Of a DNA stretch of 27,422 bases, positions 16,298 through 23,824 are shown piece after piece. The notes beneath the pieces were generated by a model. That model was given only the letters and a program-made list of their open reading frames with translations. It had not been told where the DNA came from and searched no databases. The DNA is from an uncultured bacterium (lineage in GTDB: Bacteria > Bacillota > Clostridia > Oscillospirales > Oscillospiraceae), in contig CAJMLC010000006.1 of the NCBI GenBank assembly GCA_905214155.1, positions 1-27,422 of the forward strand. Direction: 5' to 3'. Within the stretch, counting starts at the first letter, position 1. The number at the start of each line of letters is the position of its first letter. The position numbers and the translations under genes are program-made.

Positions 16298-17313
16298 ACA
16301 TACTGGCGATCGAATCTTCCTGCGACGAAACGGCTGTCGCCATCGTGCGCGACGGGCGCGAGGTGCTGACGGACTGCATCTCCTCACAGGTGGAGCTGCA
16401 TAAATTATACGGCGGCGTGGTGCCGGAGATCGCGTCGCGCAAGCACATCGAGGCCATCTATGGCCTTGCGGATCAGGCGCTGGAGCAGGCGCAGCTCACG
16501 CGCGGCGACATCGACGCCGTGGCCGTGACGTATGCGCCGGGGCTGATCGGTGCGGTGCTTGTCGGGGTGAACTTCGCGAAGCTCGCGGCGCTGGGCCTCG
16601 GGGTGCCGCTCGTGCCGGTACACCACATCCGGGGACACATCGCGGCGAACTATCTGGCCTATCCGGAGCTCGAGCCGCCGTTCCTCTGCCTCGTCGTGTC
16701 CGGCGGGCACAGTATGATCGTCGACGTGCAGGACTATACGAAGTTCCGCATCCTCGGTTCGACGCGCGACGACGCGGCGGGCGAGTGTTTTGACAAGGTG
16801 GCGCGCGTGCTCGGGATGCCGTATCCGGGCGGCGCGGCGCTCGACCGGATGGCGCAGACCGGCGACGCGGAGAAATATCCGCTGCCGCACACGAAGCTCG
16901 GCGGAAATCCACTTGACTTCTCATTCTCCGGATTGAAGACCGCCGCGCTCAACCTCATCCATCAGCACGAGCAGAAGGGCGAGGAGATCGACGTGCCTTC
17001 GCTCTGCGCGTCATTCTCAAAAGCGGTCAGCGAGATGCTCGTGCCACGGACGATGCAGGCGCTGCGCGAGACCGGATACCGGAAGCTCGCGATCGCGGGC
17101 GGTGTGGCCGCGAATTCGTGGATCCGCGGGGAATTTGAACGGGAGTGCGCCAAGCTCGGCGCGGCGCTCTACAAGCCGCCGCTGAAGCTCTGCGGCGACA
17201 ACGGCGCGATGATCGGCAGCCAGGGGTATTATGAATATCTCGCCGGGACACGTGCCGGGCAGGAACTGAATGCCTTCGCCACCCGGCCTATTTCGATGGA
17301 TTATTCCGAATAA
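16294..17313 (+). CDS. tsaD: tRNA t6A37 threonylcarbamoyltransferase TsaD
   Basis: This 339-residue ASKHA-fold enzyme transfers threonylcarbamoyl to A37 of ANN-decoding tRNAs together with TsaB and TsaE. It begins ILAIESSCDETAVAIV, has the metal-binding HHIRGH at about residues 110-115, LVVSGGHS, and the C-terminal CGDNGAMI near 300. Length is normal. The partner genes tsaE and tsaB are not adjacent but lie about 8.3 kb downstream on the same strand. Confidence 0.96.
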   Translation: MNILAIESSCDETAVAIVRDGREVLTDCISSQVELHKLYGGVVPEIASRKHIEAIYGLADQALEQAQLTRGDIDAVAVTYAPGLIGAVLVGVNFAKLAALGLGVPLVPVHHIRGHIAANYLAYPELEPPFLCLVVSGGHSMIVDVQDYTKFRILGSTRDDAAGECFDKVARVLGMPYPGGAALDRMAQTGDAEKYPLPHTKLGGNPLDFSFSGLKTAALNLIHQHEQKGEEIDVPSLCASFSKAVSEMLVPRTMQALRETGYRKLAIAGGVAANSWIRGEFERECAKLGAALYKPPLKLCGDNGAMIGSQGYYEYLAGTRAGQELNAFATRPISMDYSE

Positions 17314-17325
17314 AAAACAAAAACT

Positions 17326-17358
17326 GCCCCATCCGCAGCTGCGGATGGGGCGGTTTTT
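17326..17358. terminator. Bidirectional terminator between tsaD and the GNAT gene
   Basis: The stem GCCCCATCCGC-AGCT-GCGGATGGGGC (17326-17351) is followed by TTTTT on the plus strand, and A-rich sequence before it gives T-runs on the minus strand. The stop codon of the convergent acetyltransferase gene (17357-17359) lies in the plus-strand T-tract, so the two operons share one compact terminator. Confidence 0.9.
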
Positions 17359-17842
17359 ATAGCTCGTGGTAGTAGGGACATATATCCTCAAAGTGGCCGT
17401 CCTTCATGCGGAAGCCCTTGGGGATGGTGCCGAGCTGGGTGAAGCCGAGACGCTCATAGAGGTGCCGCGCGTGGACATTCGTGGCGACGACGGCGTTGAA
17501 TTGCAGGACACCGAAGCCGTGCGCCCTGCCCTGCGCGAGACAGTCGGAGACCAGGGCCTCGCCGAGGTGCAGACCACGCGCTGTGCGCTCGACGGCGTAG
17601 CTCGCGTTGCAGATGTGGCCGCAGCGGCCTTCGTTGTTGGGATGCAGGATGTAGAGGCCGAGGACCTTGCAGTCCGCCTCGGCGACGGCGGTGTAGGTCT
17701 GTCTGGCGAAAAATTCCGCGCCGGTCTGCTCGTTCAGGCAGTCCTCCTGCGGAAAGGCGACGCCGTCCTCCACGACCTCGTTCCAGATCCGGATCATATC
17801 GGGCAGGTCAGACGGCTGATAGGCTCTGACAGTGATCAGCAT
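17357..17842 (-). CDS. GNAT family N-acetyltransferase
   Basis: This 161-residue protein is a GNAT acetyltransferase: it starts ITVRAYQPSDLPDMIRIWNE, carries an acetyl-CoA loop region near RTARGLHLGEALVSD, and ends with the YERLGFTQLGTIPKGF motif common in phosphinothricin/L-amino-acid type members. The acceptor substrate cannot be predicted. The ATG at 17842 follows AAGGAG; a longer frame to 17893 crosses that site and is rejected. It has its own promoter and appears monocistronic. Confidence 0.85.
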   Translation of the reverse strand: MLITVRAYQPSDLPDMIRIWNEVVEDGVAFPQEDCLNEQTGAEFFARQTYTAVAEADCKVLGLYILHPNNEGRCGHICNASYAVERTARGLHLGEALVSDCLAQGRAHGFGVLQFNAVVATNVHARHLYERLGFTQLGTIPKGFRMKDGHFEDICPYYHEL

Positions 17843-17875
17843 GGTGGTTCGCGCTCCTTGCAAGAATTTTAGCAC

Positions 17876-17904
17876 ATTATAGTGAAAAAGCACGGAAAAA
17901 GCAA
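17876..17904 (-). promoter_or_regulatory. Promoter of the GNAT acetyltransferase gene
   Basis: On the minus strand TTGCTT (17899-17904) and a perfect TATAAT (17876-17881) are spaced by 17 bases. The predicted start near 17869 leaves a leader of about 27 bases with AAGGAG. Confidence 0.7.
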
Positions 17905-17931
17905 GAGGCGCGGCGGAAAAATACAGACAGA

Positions 17932-17965
17932 GAAACGGCTCCTTCCAGGCGGAAGGAGCCGTTTC
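17932..17965 (-). terminator. Terminator of the SLH-domain gene
   Basis: A perfect 15-bp stem (17932-17946 with 17951-17965, core CGGCTCCTTCC/GGAAGGAGCCG) has a 4-base loop. On the minus strand the descending arm ends in GTTTCTCTGTCT, a broken T-tract. It lies 11 bases past the stop of the SLH gene. Confidence 0.8.
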
Positions 17966-17975
17966 GTGCGCAGGG

Positions 17976-19211
17976 TCAGCTGTCCCAGCGGAAATGGTCG
18001 AGCACGTCCTGTTGGCAGAGCGTGGAGAGCTGGTAGAGCAGCTCGGCGCATTCGCGGCGCGTGAGCGTGCCGTCCGCCAGCGGCGTCAGCTCCAGCCCGG
18101 CACTTTGCAGCGCGGAGGCAGAGGGCACGGCCCAGCTCGCGATGCACTCGCCCTCCTCCACGGAGAAGACGGGCTGTGTGTCTGGCTGCGGAAGATCCAG
18201 CATATTTTGCAGCATGACGGCACATTCTGCCTTGGTGAGCGCGGCATTGGGTCGGAACTCCATGCCCGTCTCCGCGCTGACGCCGGAGATGACGCCGCTG
18301 CGATAGGCGGCCGTGATATAGGGGCGCATCCACGCGGCGGTGGCCGCTTCGTCGGCAAAGCCGGAGGTCAGGACGGCGGCGTCCGGCTCCATGCCGAGCA
18401 CGCGCATGGCCATGACGAGAAATTCGCCGCGCGAGACCGTCTCGTCCGGGGCGAAGCAGAGTTGCCCGGCGATCTGCCGTCCGCCGTAGACGCCCATGTC
18501 CTTCAGCGCCATGGCGCGGTATTCGAGGGGATCGCCGGCCAGGTCGGCAAACGCGGCGGCGTCGGTGGGCTTGACGATCCTGATCTTGACTCGCGCCTCG
18601 TTGGAGACGTTTCCGGCCGGGTCGGTCGCCGTGTAGACGAAGCTGTCGCGGCCGACTTTATTGTGCGCGGGCGTGTAGGTGAAGCTGCCGTCGTCCGCGA
18701 GCTCAACGGTGCCGCGCTTCGGCGCGCGGACGATCTGATAGGTGAGCGCGTCGCCGTCCTCGTCCGAGGCCGCGAGCGCGCCGGTGTTGGCGATGTTCTT
18801 GTACGTTTCCATCTGCACGTCCGTGCAGATGGGCGTGGTGTCCTTTTTGCTCACGAGCTGGAGCTTCAGCGTCTCCGCCGCGCCGAGACCGGAGTCCGTA
18901 ATGGTGCGATAGGTGAGGGTGCAGTCGGTCTCCTCGGCACAGGCCGGGCGGAACTCGAGCGCGTCCAGCGCGGAGGCGGGCAGCACGTCGCCCGCGCAGA
19001 GGGCGCGCTCGCCATAGCAGAGCGTCCCTGTGGACGCAGAGGGGACGGCGTCGACATAGATCCCGCGCGCGGGATCGGCAAAGTCGCCGGCGGAGAAGCA
19101 GTAGACAGAGGATCTGTCGACACGGATGTTGGCGGCTCCTGCGGCGGAGACCAGCGTGGCCACGAGCAGCACGGCCAGAAGCAGCCGGGACGGATGAAGG
19201 AAATGTTTCAA
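17976..19211 (-). CDS. Secreted cell-surface protein with cadherin/Ig-like and SLH domains
   Basis: This 411-residue protein starts with a signal peptide (about residues 1-26, hydrophobic LLLAVLLVATLVSAAGA). Residues 28-125 look beta-rich and unassigned. Residues 128-215 form a cadherin/bacterial Ig-like module (ASDEDGDALTYQIV, GTVELADDGSFTYTP, GRDSFVYTATDPAGN). Three SLH-type repeats follow at about 220-275, 280-338 and 350-398, which should anchor it to the cell wall; the third is degenerate. The start is a TTG at 19211, chosen because GAGGAGGT lies seven bases upstream and the signal peptide begins there; no in-frame ATG is close. A possible -10 TATACT lies at 19232-19237 without a clear -35. 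The role is probably structural. Confidence 0.82.
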   Translation of the reverse strand: MKHFLHPSRLLLAVLLVATLVSAAGAANIRVDRSSVYCFSAGDFADPARGIYVDAVPSASTGTLCYGERALCAGDVLPASALDALEFRPACAEETDCTLTYRTITDSGLGAAETLKLQLVSKKDTTPICTDVQMETYKNIANTGALAASDEDGDALTYQIVRAPKRGTVELADDGSFTYTPAHNKVGRDSFVYTATDPAGNVSNEARVKIRIVKPTDAAAFADLAGDPLEYRAMALKDMGVYGGRQIAGQLCFAPDETVSRGEFLVMAMRVLGMEPDAAVLTSGFADEAATAAWMRPYITAAYRSGVISGVSAETGMEFRPNAALTKAECAVMLQNMLDLPQPDTQPVFSVEEGECIASWAVPSASALQSAGLELTPLADGTLTRRECAELLYQLSTLCQQDVLDHFRWDS

Positions 19212-19324
19212 GAGATGACCTCCTCTAGTGAAGTATAGCTCTAGTGTTTGCGGTGGAGGAGGAAATATTCTCAGAGAAAGCAAAAAATTCCGGTGGATGC
19301 GGGGCGTACACCGGAAGAAATGGG

Positions 19325-20330
19325 TCAAGGACGGATGATGTTGCGGATGCTGGTGCCGGAGGCCTGCGCGTGATAGGCGCGGGAGACCTCACTGAGCGGG
19401 TAGATGTCCGTGATGAGCGTCTGGAGCGCGAGGCGCGGCATGACGCTGACAGCGCGCGGCAGGATGAACGGCGCGAGAAAGAACGGCGTGAGCGTGACCT
19501 CTTTCATATAGAGCTCCGTGAGGTTGACGTCGTTGGAGGTGGTATAGCCATAGAGGAAGGAATAGCGGATGTCGCCGCGGACGGCGGCGATGGTGCCGGT
19601 GAGGCCGAGCAACTTCGGGTCGCGCGACATCTCGAAGATGAGATCGTAGCCGTGATCCTGGGTGATGCCGGCAGTGTTGCGCAGAATGGTGGTCATCTCG
19701 GAGGAGAAGGCGTGGTCCGCGCCGAGGGAACGGGCCAGCTCGAGCTTGTGCTCGTCCTTGTCGGCGATGGAGACTGTGGCCCCGGAGAAGATCTTGATGA
19801 GCTGGAGGAGAATGAGCGAGAATGCGTTGCAGCCGAAGAGCATCACGTGCGCGTCGACGGCGATGCCGCGGTCTTTGAAGATGTTATAGAGGAGCCGATG
19901 GGATCGGTGAAGATGCCGTGCTCGAGCGGAATGTCGCGACAGAGCTTATGGACCTGACGCATGTTCAGCACGATAGATTCGGCCAGAACGGAGGTACAGG
20001 TGACGTTGCTGCAATGGGCCTCCAGCCCGGAGCGGCAATTCCGGCATGTACCGCAGAAAAGCCAGGCAGAGCCGCTGACAGTGTCGCCGACGCGGAAGCC
20101 TGCGTGATAGGCGGATTCGCCAAGGTCTTCGATGATGCCGGAAAATTCGTGCCCGACGATCGATTTCGGCAGCGGCCAGGAGAGATTGTCGCCCTTGTAG
20201 AGCGAGATGTCATCGTCGCAGACGCCGACAAAGCAGACGCGGATCTTGATCTCGTCGCTGTGGCGCAGCTCCGGCTCCGGCACGTCGTGGAGGGCGACCT
20301 GACCGGGGAGGGATAATAGGCGGCTTTCAC
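19325..20330 (-). pseudogene. Zinc-type alcohol/polyol dehydrogenase, two frameshifts
   Basis: The reading frames together give a medium-chain dehydrogenase of about 335 residues: a GTG start reading MKAAYYPSP, then GQVALHDVPEPELRHSDE, the zinc-site region VGHEFSGIIEDLG, the structural-zinc cysteines CGTCRNCRSGLEAHC, and a Rossmann half starting HVMLFGCNAFSLILLQLIK. Two single-base losses break it. One near 20305 lies just after the start codons (TCC-CCG-GTC where TCC-CCC-GGT is needed). One near 19893 lies at TDPIG, where one base is missing before CTCCTCTAT. The GTG overlaps the stop of the AraC fragment as GTGA, so these two genes once formed an operon. It is a different paralogue from the fragment at 20556-21158. 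Confidence 0.88.
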
Positions 20331-20556
20331 GGGGTTGGCGCCTCCTTTCTGGGGATGGATGCGGCGTACTGCTGCGGCGTGCAGCCGGCGGCGCGGCGGA
20401 AGACCTTGGAGAAATAGCGCTGGTCGTCAAAGCCGACCATGGCGGCGACCTGATGGATGCGCTGCGTGGGATCTTCGGCGAGCAGGCGCTTGGCATGATA
20501 GATGCGCACGTCGGTGAGCAGGTCGATATAGGTCATACCGATGGACTTCTTCAGGA
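20327..20556 (-). pseudogene. 3' fragment of an AraC-family regulator
   Basis: About 75 C-terminal residues of an AraC/XylS regulator remain: LKKSIGMTYIDLLTDVRIYH from the end of the first helix-turn-helix, then IHQVAAMVGFDDQRYFSKVF and CTPQQYAAS from the second. The N-terminal sensor domain and most of the first DNA-binding helix are missing. Upstream of about 20556 the sequence changes to a dehydrogenase coding on the other strand. The remnant cannot work as a normal AraC regulator. Its stop overlaps the start of the frameshifted dehydrogenase. Confidence 0.87.
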
Positions 20557-21158
20557 CGGCCTGCCTGACCGAGCCGACGGCGATCGCGCTGCGCATGGTG
20601 GAGAAGATGGGGCTCCACATCGGCAACCGTGTGGCGGTCATCGGCGGCGGCATCGGCCAGCTGGTCGCGCAGATCGCGCGGATCTCCGGCGCGTCCTCCG
20701 TTACGCTGATCGAGCCGGTCGAGGGCAAGCGGAAGCTGGCGGAGTCCGTCGGCATCGACTACACGATCGACCCGATGAACGAGGACCAGATGGCCCGCGC
20801 GATGGAGATCACCGATGACCGCGGTTTCGACAATATCGTTGCGACTTCCGGCAACGCGAAAGCTGCGGGAAATGCACTGGCAATTTTGGCGACAGGTGGT
20901 CACATTGTGTTCCCGGCGATGTATAATATGCAGTACAATCTGCCGCTGAACCTCTACCACGAGTGCTATCTGAAGGAAAAGACCATCCACGGCTGCCTGA
21001 TGTCCCCGTACAGCTTCCCGCGGACCATTCAGATGCTCCCGCGCCTGCAGTTCAAGCCGCTCATCCAGAGCGTCCATGCGCTGGAGGAATACAACGAAGC
21101 CTGTGCGGATGCCATCTCCGGCAAATTCATCAAGGTCGTCTTTGGCCTGACGCATTGA
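20556..21158 (+). pseudogene. 3' fragment of a zinc-type dehydrogenase
   Basis: About 200 residues of the C-terminal half of a sorbitol/threonine-dehydrogenase-like protein remain, starting abruptly at ACLTEPTAIALRMVEKMG and continuing with the Rossmann motif VAVIGGGIGQLVAQIA, then LIEPVEGKRKLAESVGIDYT. The zinc-binding N-terminal half is missing. The frame is open to the TGA at 21158, and an ATG at 20541 lies in foreign sequence, so a truncated protein could be made but would lack the catalytic domain. The fragment meets the AraC remnant back to back at about 20556. Confidence 0.85.
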
Positions 21159-21276
21159 TCTCTCCCTCATTTCTTTCTCTTTTATTGACCCCAAGGCACC
21201 GAAGGGTGGAGCGCATGCTCCGCCCTTTGGGCCGCAGCGCTGCGGAAATCACGGACCATGGAAGGAGAACTGCGCC

Positions 21277-21549
21277 ATGACTTGGAAAAATTGCCGGACC
21301 CGCTCGACCTATCTGTTCTGCGTCGGACTGCTGCTGTTCGCGGGACTTTGGCTCTGGGAGCGCGGGATGTATAAAAGCCTGATGATCGTGCTCTGGGCCG
21401 CGGGCGGACTGGTCCCGGCGGTCGGGCTGTGGATCACGTTCCATTTTTGAAAGTGTCCGAACTGCGGCAGGAGGCTCCCGCTGCGCGCGACCGCGGAAAC
21501 GATCACGCGTTGCCCCAGCTGCGCATTTGCGCTGAAGCAGACGCAATAG
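21277..21549 (+). pseudogene. Small membrane/zinc-ribbon protein interrupted by in-frame TGA
   Basis: From the ATG at 21277 (GGAGAA upstream) a 57-residue product with two membrane segments (YLFCVGLLLFAGLWLW and LMIVLWAAGGLVPAVGLWI) ends at TGA 21448-21450. The same frame then continues for 32 residues with two zinc knuckles, KCPNCGRRLP and RCPSCAF, to a TAG at 21547. The join reads HF-stop-KCPNCG, exactly where a linker residue such as Trp would sit between membrane part and ribbon. The full product would be 90 residues. A nonsense mutation is simplest; readthrough or recoding is possible. I do not recognise a named family. Bases 21159-21276 before it hold an imperfect hairpin (AAGGGTGGAGC/GCTCCGCCCTT) and no clear promoter. 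Confidence 0.68.
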
Positions 21550-21566
21550 AGAAAGGAAACGATGAT

Positions 21567-22409
21567 ATGGCAGAAAAGAAGAACACATGGCTCGGGCTGA
21601 GCTCGTACACGTATCCGTTTTTGTCGGGTGTCAACCCGAAGCAGCGGCCCGCGTCACCGCTCACGCCGGTGCAGCTGATCGACCGGGCGGTGGAGCTGGG
21701 CGTGCATTGTGTACAGTTTTCGGACAACATGCCGCTGGAGGGGCTGACAGACAGTGAACTGGACGCCATCCGCGATCATGCGGCGGCGCAGGGCGTGCTG
21801 CTGGAAAACGGGATGCGCTGCATGACGCCGGAACGGCTGGAGCGGTATATCCGGCTGTCGGAACGGATGCGCGTGCGGCTGCTGCGCATCATCATTGACG
21901 GGCCGGGCTACGAGCCGGACCGGGACACGATCCTGCGGACGATCCGTGCGGCGCTGCCGCTGGCGGAGCAGTGCGGCGTGACGCTGGCCGTGGAGAACCA
22001 TGACCGGCTGCTGGCGCGGGAATATGCGGAGCTGGCGGCGCTGACCGACCATACGCTGTTCGGTCTGGTGGTGGACAGCACGAACTCGCTCTCCACGGAG
22101 GAGACGATGGACGAGGTGCTGCGCTGGATGGCGCCGTACTGTGTGTGCTGCCATATCAAGGACTATGTGATCAAGCGCAGCAACTCCGGCGTGGGACTGG
22201 CGATCGTCGGCGCGCCGGCGGGACAGGGCCGGCAGAGGATCCCGGAGCTGCTGGAACGGCTCCGCTGCGAGGCCCGGCAGGATTTCAGCACGATCCTGGA
22301 GAGCTGGATGGAATGCTGCCCGACGATGGAGGAGACGCTGGCACAGGAGGACCGCTGGGCACGCGAGAGCGTGGCGTATCTGCAGGTTCTGCCGGCGCTG
22401 CGCGGATAA
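21567..22409 (+). CDS. Sugar phosphate isomerase/epimerase-like TIM-barrel protein
   Basis: This 280-residue protein belongs to the xylose isomerase-like/AP endonuclease 2 TIM-barrel superfamily. Likely metal ligands are Glu143 (LAVENHD), Asp170 (VVDSTNS), His196 (CCHIKDY) and Glu245 (ILESWME), the usual Glu-Asp-His-Glu pattern. Members isomerise or epimerise ketoses, inosose-type compounds or hydroxypyruvate; the substrate cannot be fixed. GAAAGGA precedes the ATG at 21567. It lies behind the truncated dehydrogenase and the interrupted zinc-ribbon gene on the same strand, so it probably belonged to a sugar or polyol catabolic operon whose upstream promoter was lost. Confidence 0.83.
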   Translation: MAEKKNTWLGLSSYTYPFLSGVNPKQRPASPLTPVQLIDRAVELGVHCVQFSDNMPLEGLTDSELDAIRDHAAAQGVLLENGMRCMTPERLERYIRLSERMRVRLLRIIIDGPGYEPDRDTILRTIRAALPLAEQCGVTLAVENHDRLLAREYAELAALTDHTLFGLVVDSTNSLSTEETMDEVLRWMAPYCVCCHIKDYVIKRSNSGVGLAIVGAPAGQGRQRIPELLERLRCEARQDFSTILESWMECCPTMEETLAQEDRWARESVAYLQVLPALRG

Positions 22410-22425
22410 ACCGGAAACAAAACGA

Positions 22426-22459
22426 CGCCCCATTTGCAGAATGCAAATGGGGCGTTTTT
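22426..22459. terminator. Bidirectional terminator between isomerase and rodA
   Basis: A perfect 13-bp stem CGCCCCATTTGCA/TGCAAATGGGGCG (22426-22438, 22442-22454) has a 3-base loop and is followed by TTTTT. The minus strand reads GTCGTTTTGTTT past the stem, so rodA may end here too. Confidence 0.9.
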
Positions 22460-23605
22460 CTATCGTGGGCGGATATAACGGGCATTGATGTCCGGCGCGG
22501 GGCGCATGTTGATGCCGGAGACGATGCCCATGGCGAGGAACGTGGTGATGAGGGAGCTGCCGCCGTAGGAGAAGAACGGGAGCGTCAGGCCGATGACCGG
22601 CACGAGGCCGAGGCAGACGCCGACATTGATGAGGATCTGCGAGGCCATCATGCCCGCGATGCCGACACAGATGAGGCGGTTCATATAGTTGCCGGATTTG
22701 ATGCCGACGTGGATGATGCGGATGATGACCGCGGAGAGCAGGAGCAGCACCGCAAGGCAGCCGAGCATACCGAGCTCTTCGCCGATGGCGGAGAAGATGA
22801 AGTCATTTCGCTGCATCGGGAGCGAGCTGCTCTGCACCATGGTGCCGTTGTAGAGGCCCTGGCCGCGGATGCCGCCGTTCTGGAGGGCACGGATGCTGCG
22901 GTTGACCTGATAGCGTTCGTTCTGGGCGTTGGGGTCGATCGAGGCGTCGAAGAGGACGAGGATACGGTTCCGCCGGTCGTCGCTGAGGTGTGTCCAGATC
23001 GTGGGTGCGGCGGCGGCCAGCGCGCCGAGCGCGCCGAGGAACCAGACAAAGCTGACGCCGCCGACGAAGGCCATGATGACGAAAATGAAGATGTATTGCA
23101 GTGCGACGCCGAGGTCTTCCGACGCGGCGATAATGAGCACGAAGAGGAAGAGCGTGACGCCGCCGATCTGTAAGATCGTTGTCGGGGCGGAGATCTTGTT
23201 CTGCTTGACGCTCATGATCTTGGCGATGATGAGGATGAAGGGGATCTTGCAGAGCTCGGCGGGCTGGATACTGAAGGGGAGAAAGCTGAAGTTCAGCCAG
23301 CTGCGGTTGCCCTGCTGCGTGTCGCCCCATTTGAAGAGGAGGGCGATGAAGACCGTGCAGAACAGGAGCAGCAGCTCGCGCCGCTCGGCGATGATGTCGA
23401 CGTCGATCAGCGTCAGGAGCACGTAGCAGATCACGCCCAAAAGCAGCGCGATGACCTGTGTGCGGACGTAGCGTCCGCCGCCGAGGAAGTTCGTCGCGCT
23501 GGAGATGGCGATGATGCCGAAGACTGAAGCCGCCACGCAGAGGGCGAGCAGGACCATGTCCGCTTTTCTGCAAAAGTCCCGGATGGTCCGGAAGATGTCC
23601 CGCAT
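22460..23605 (-). CDS. rodA: SEDS peptidoglycan polymerase, RodA type
   Basis: This 381-residue protein has about ten membrane segments and the SEDS family pattern: GNRSWLNFSFLPFSIQPAEL at residues 99-118, NDFIFSAIGEELG at 267-279 with the conserved Asp268, and the C-terminal YGGSSLITTFLAMGIVSGI. RodA proteins polymerise glycan strands from lipid II during elongation with a class B PBP. The usual PExHTDFIF reads PMQRNDFIF here, so His-Thr is replaced by Arg-Asn while the Asp is kept. AAGGAGG precedes the ATG. FtsW is the alternative, but no division genes are nearby. It has its own strong promoter. Confidence 0.87.
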   Translation of the reverse strand: MRDIFRTIRDFCRKADMVLLALCVAASVFGIIAISSATNFLGGGRYVRTQVIALLLGVICYVLLTLIDVDIIAERRELLLLFCTVFIALLFKWGDTQQGNRSWLNFSFLPFSIQPAELCKIPFILIIAKIMSVKQNKISAPTTILQIGGVTLFLFVLIIAASEDLGVALQYIFIFVIMAFVGGVSFVWFLGALGALAAAAPTIWTHLSDDRRNRILVLFDASIDPNAQNERYQVNRSIRALQNGGIRGQGLYNGTMVQSSSLPMQRNDFIFSAIGEELGMLGCLAVLLLLSAVIIRIIHVGIKSGNYMNRLICVGIAGMMASQILINVGVCLGLVPVIGLTLPFFSYGGSSLITTFLAMGIVSGINMRPAPDINARYIRPR

Positions 23606-23650
23606 GGCCTCGCCTCCTTCGCACGGGATCGCACGTTCAAAATCTTGCTT

Positions 23651-23679
23651 ATTATACTAAAAAAATGTCATTTTGTAAA
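23651..23679 (-). promoter_or_regulatory. Promoter of rodA
   Basis: On the minus strand TTTACA (23674-23679) and a perfect TATAAT (23651-23656) are spaced by 17 bases. The predicted start near 23644 gives a leader of about 39 bases. Confidence 0.78.
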
Positions 23680-23736
23680 CCCCAGCGGACGGCGGCGCAA
23701 AAAATTCACAAGTTCCGCAGAATGGCGTTCAGATTC

Positions 23737-23745
23737 TGTTAAGAT
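23737..23745 (+). promoter_or_regulatory. Possible extended -10 promoter of the oadB gene
   Basis: TGTTAAGAT is an extended -10 element (TGn followed by TAAGAT) with no clear -35 box. It is about 80 bases before the oadB-type ATG. This is a weak call. Confidence 0.35.
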
Positions 23746-23824
23746 GCGTGGAAATTTGGGAACCGAAGCGGAACCGCTGCGTCCAATGCGCGAATCCATG
23801 AAAACCTTGTTGGGAGGAAGCGGT

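Noticed and set aside
20300..20312. Phase variation of the dehydrogenase by slippage at the C-rich run
   Set aside because: The run is short (CCCTCCCC) and a second frameshift elsewhere in the gene would still keep it off.
21448..21450. TGA read as Trp throughout the genome (alternative genetic code)
   Set aside because: Several genes here end in TGA where the next gene begins, with ATGA overlaps (polA/rimI, rimI/tsaD, accA/thioesterase), so TGA works as stop.
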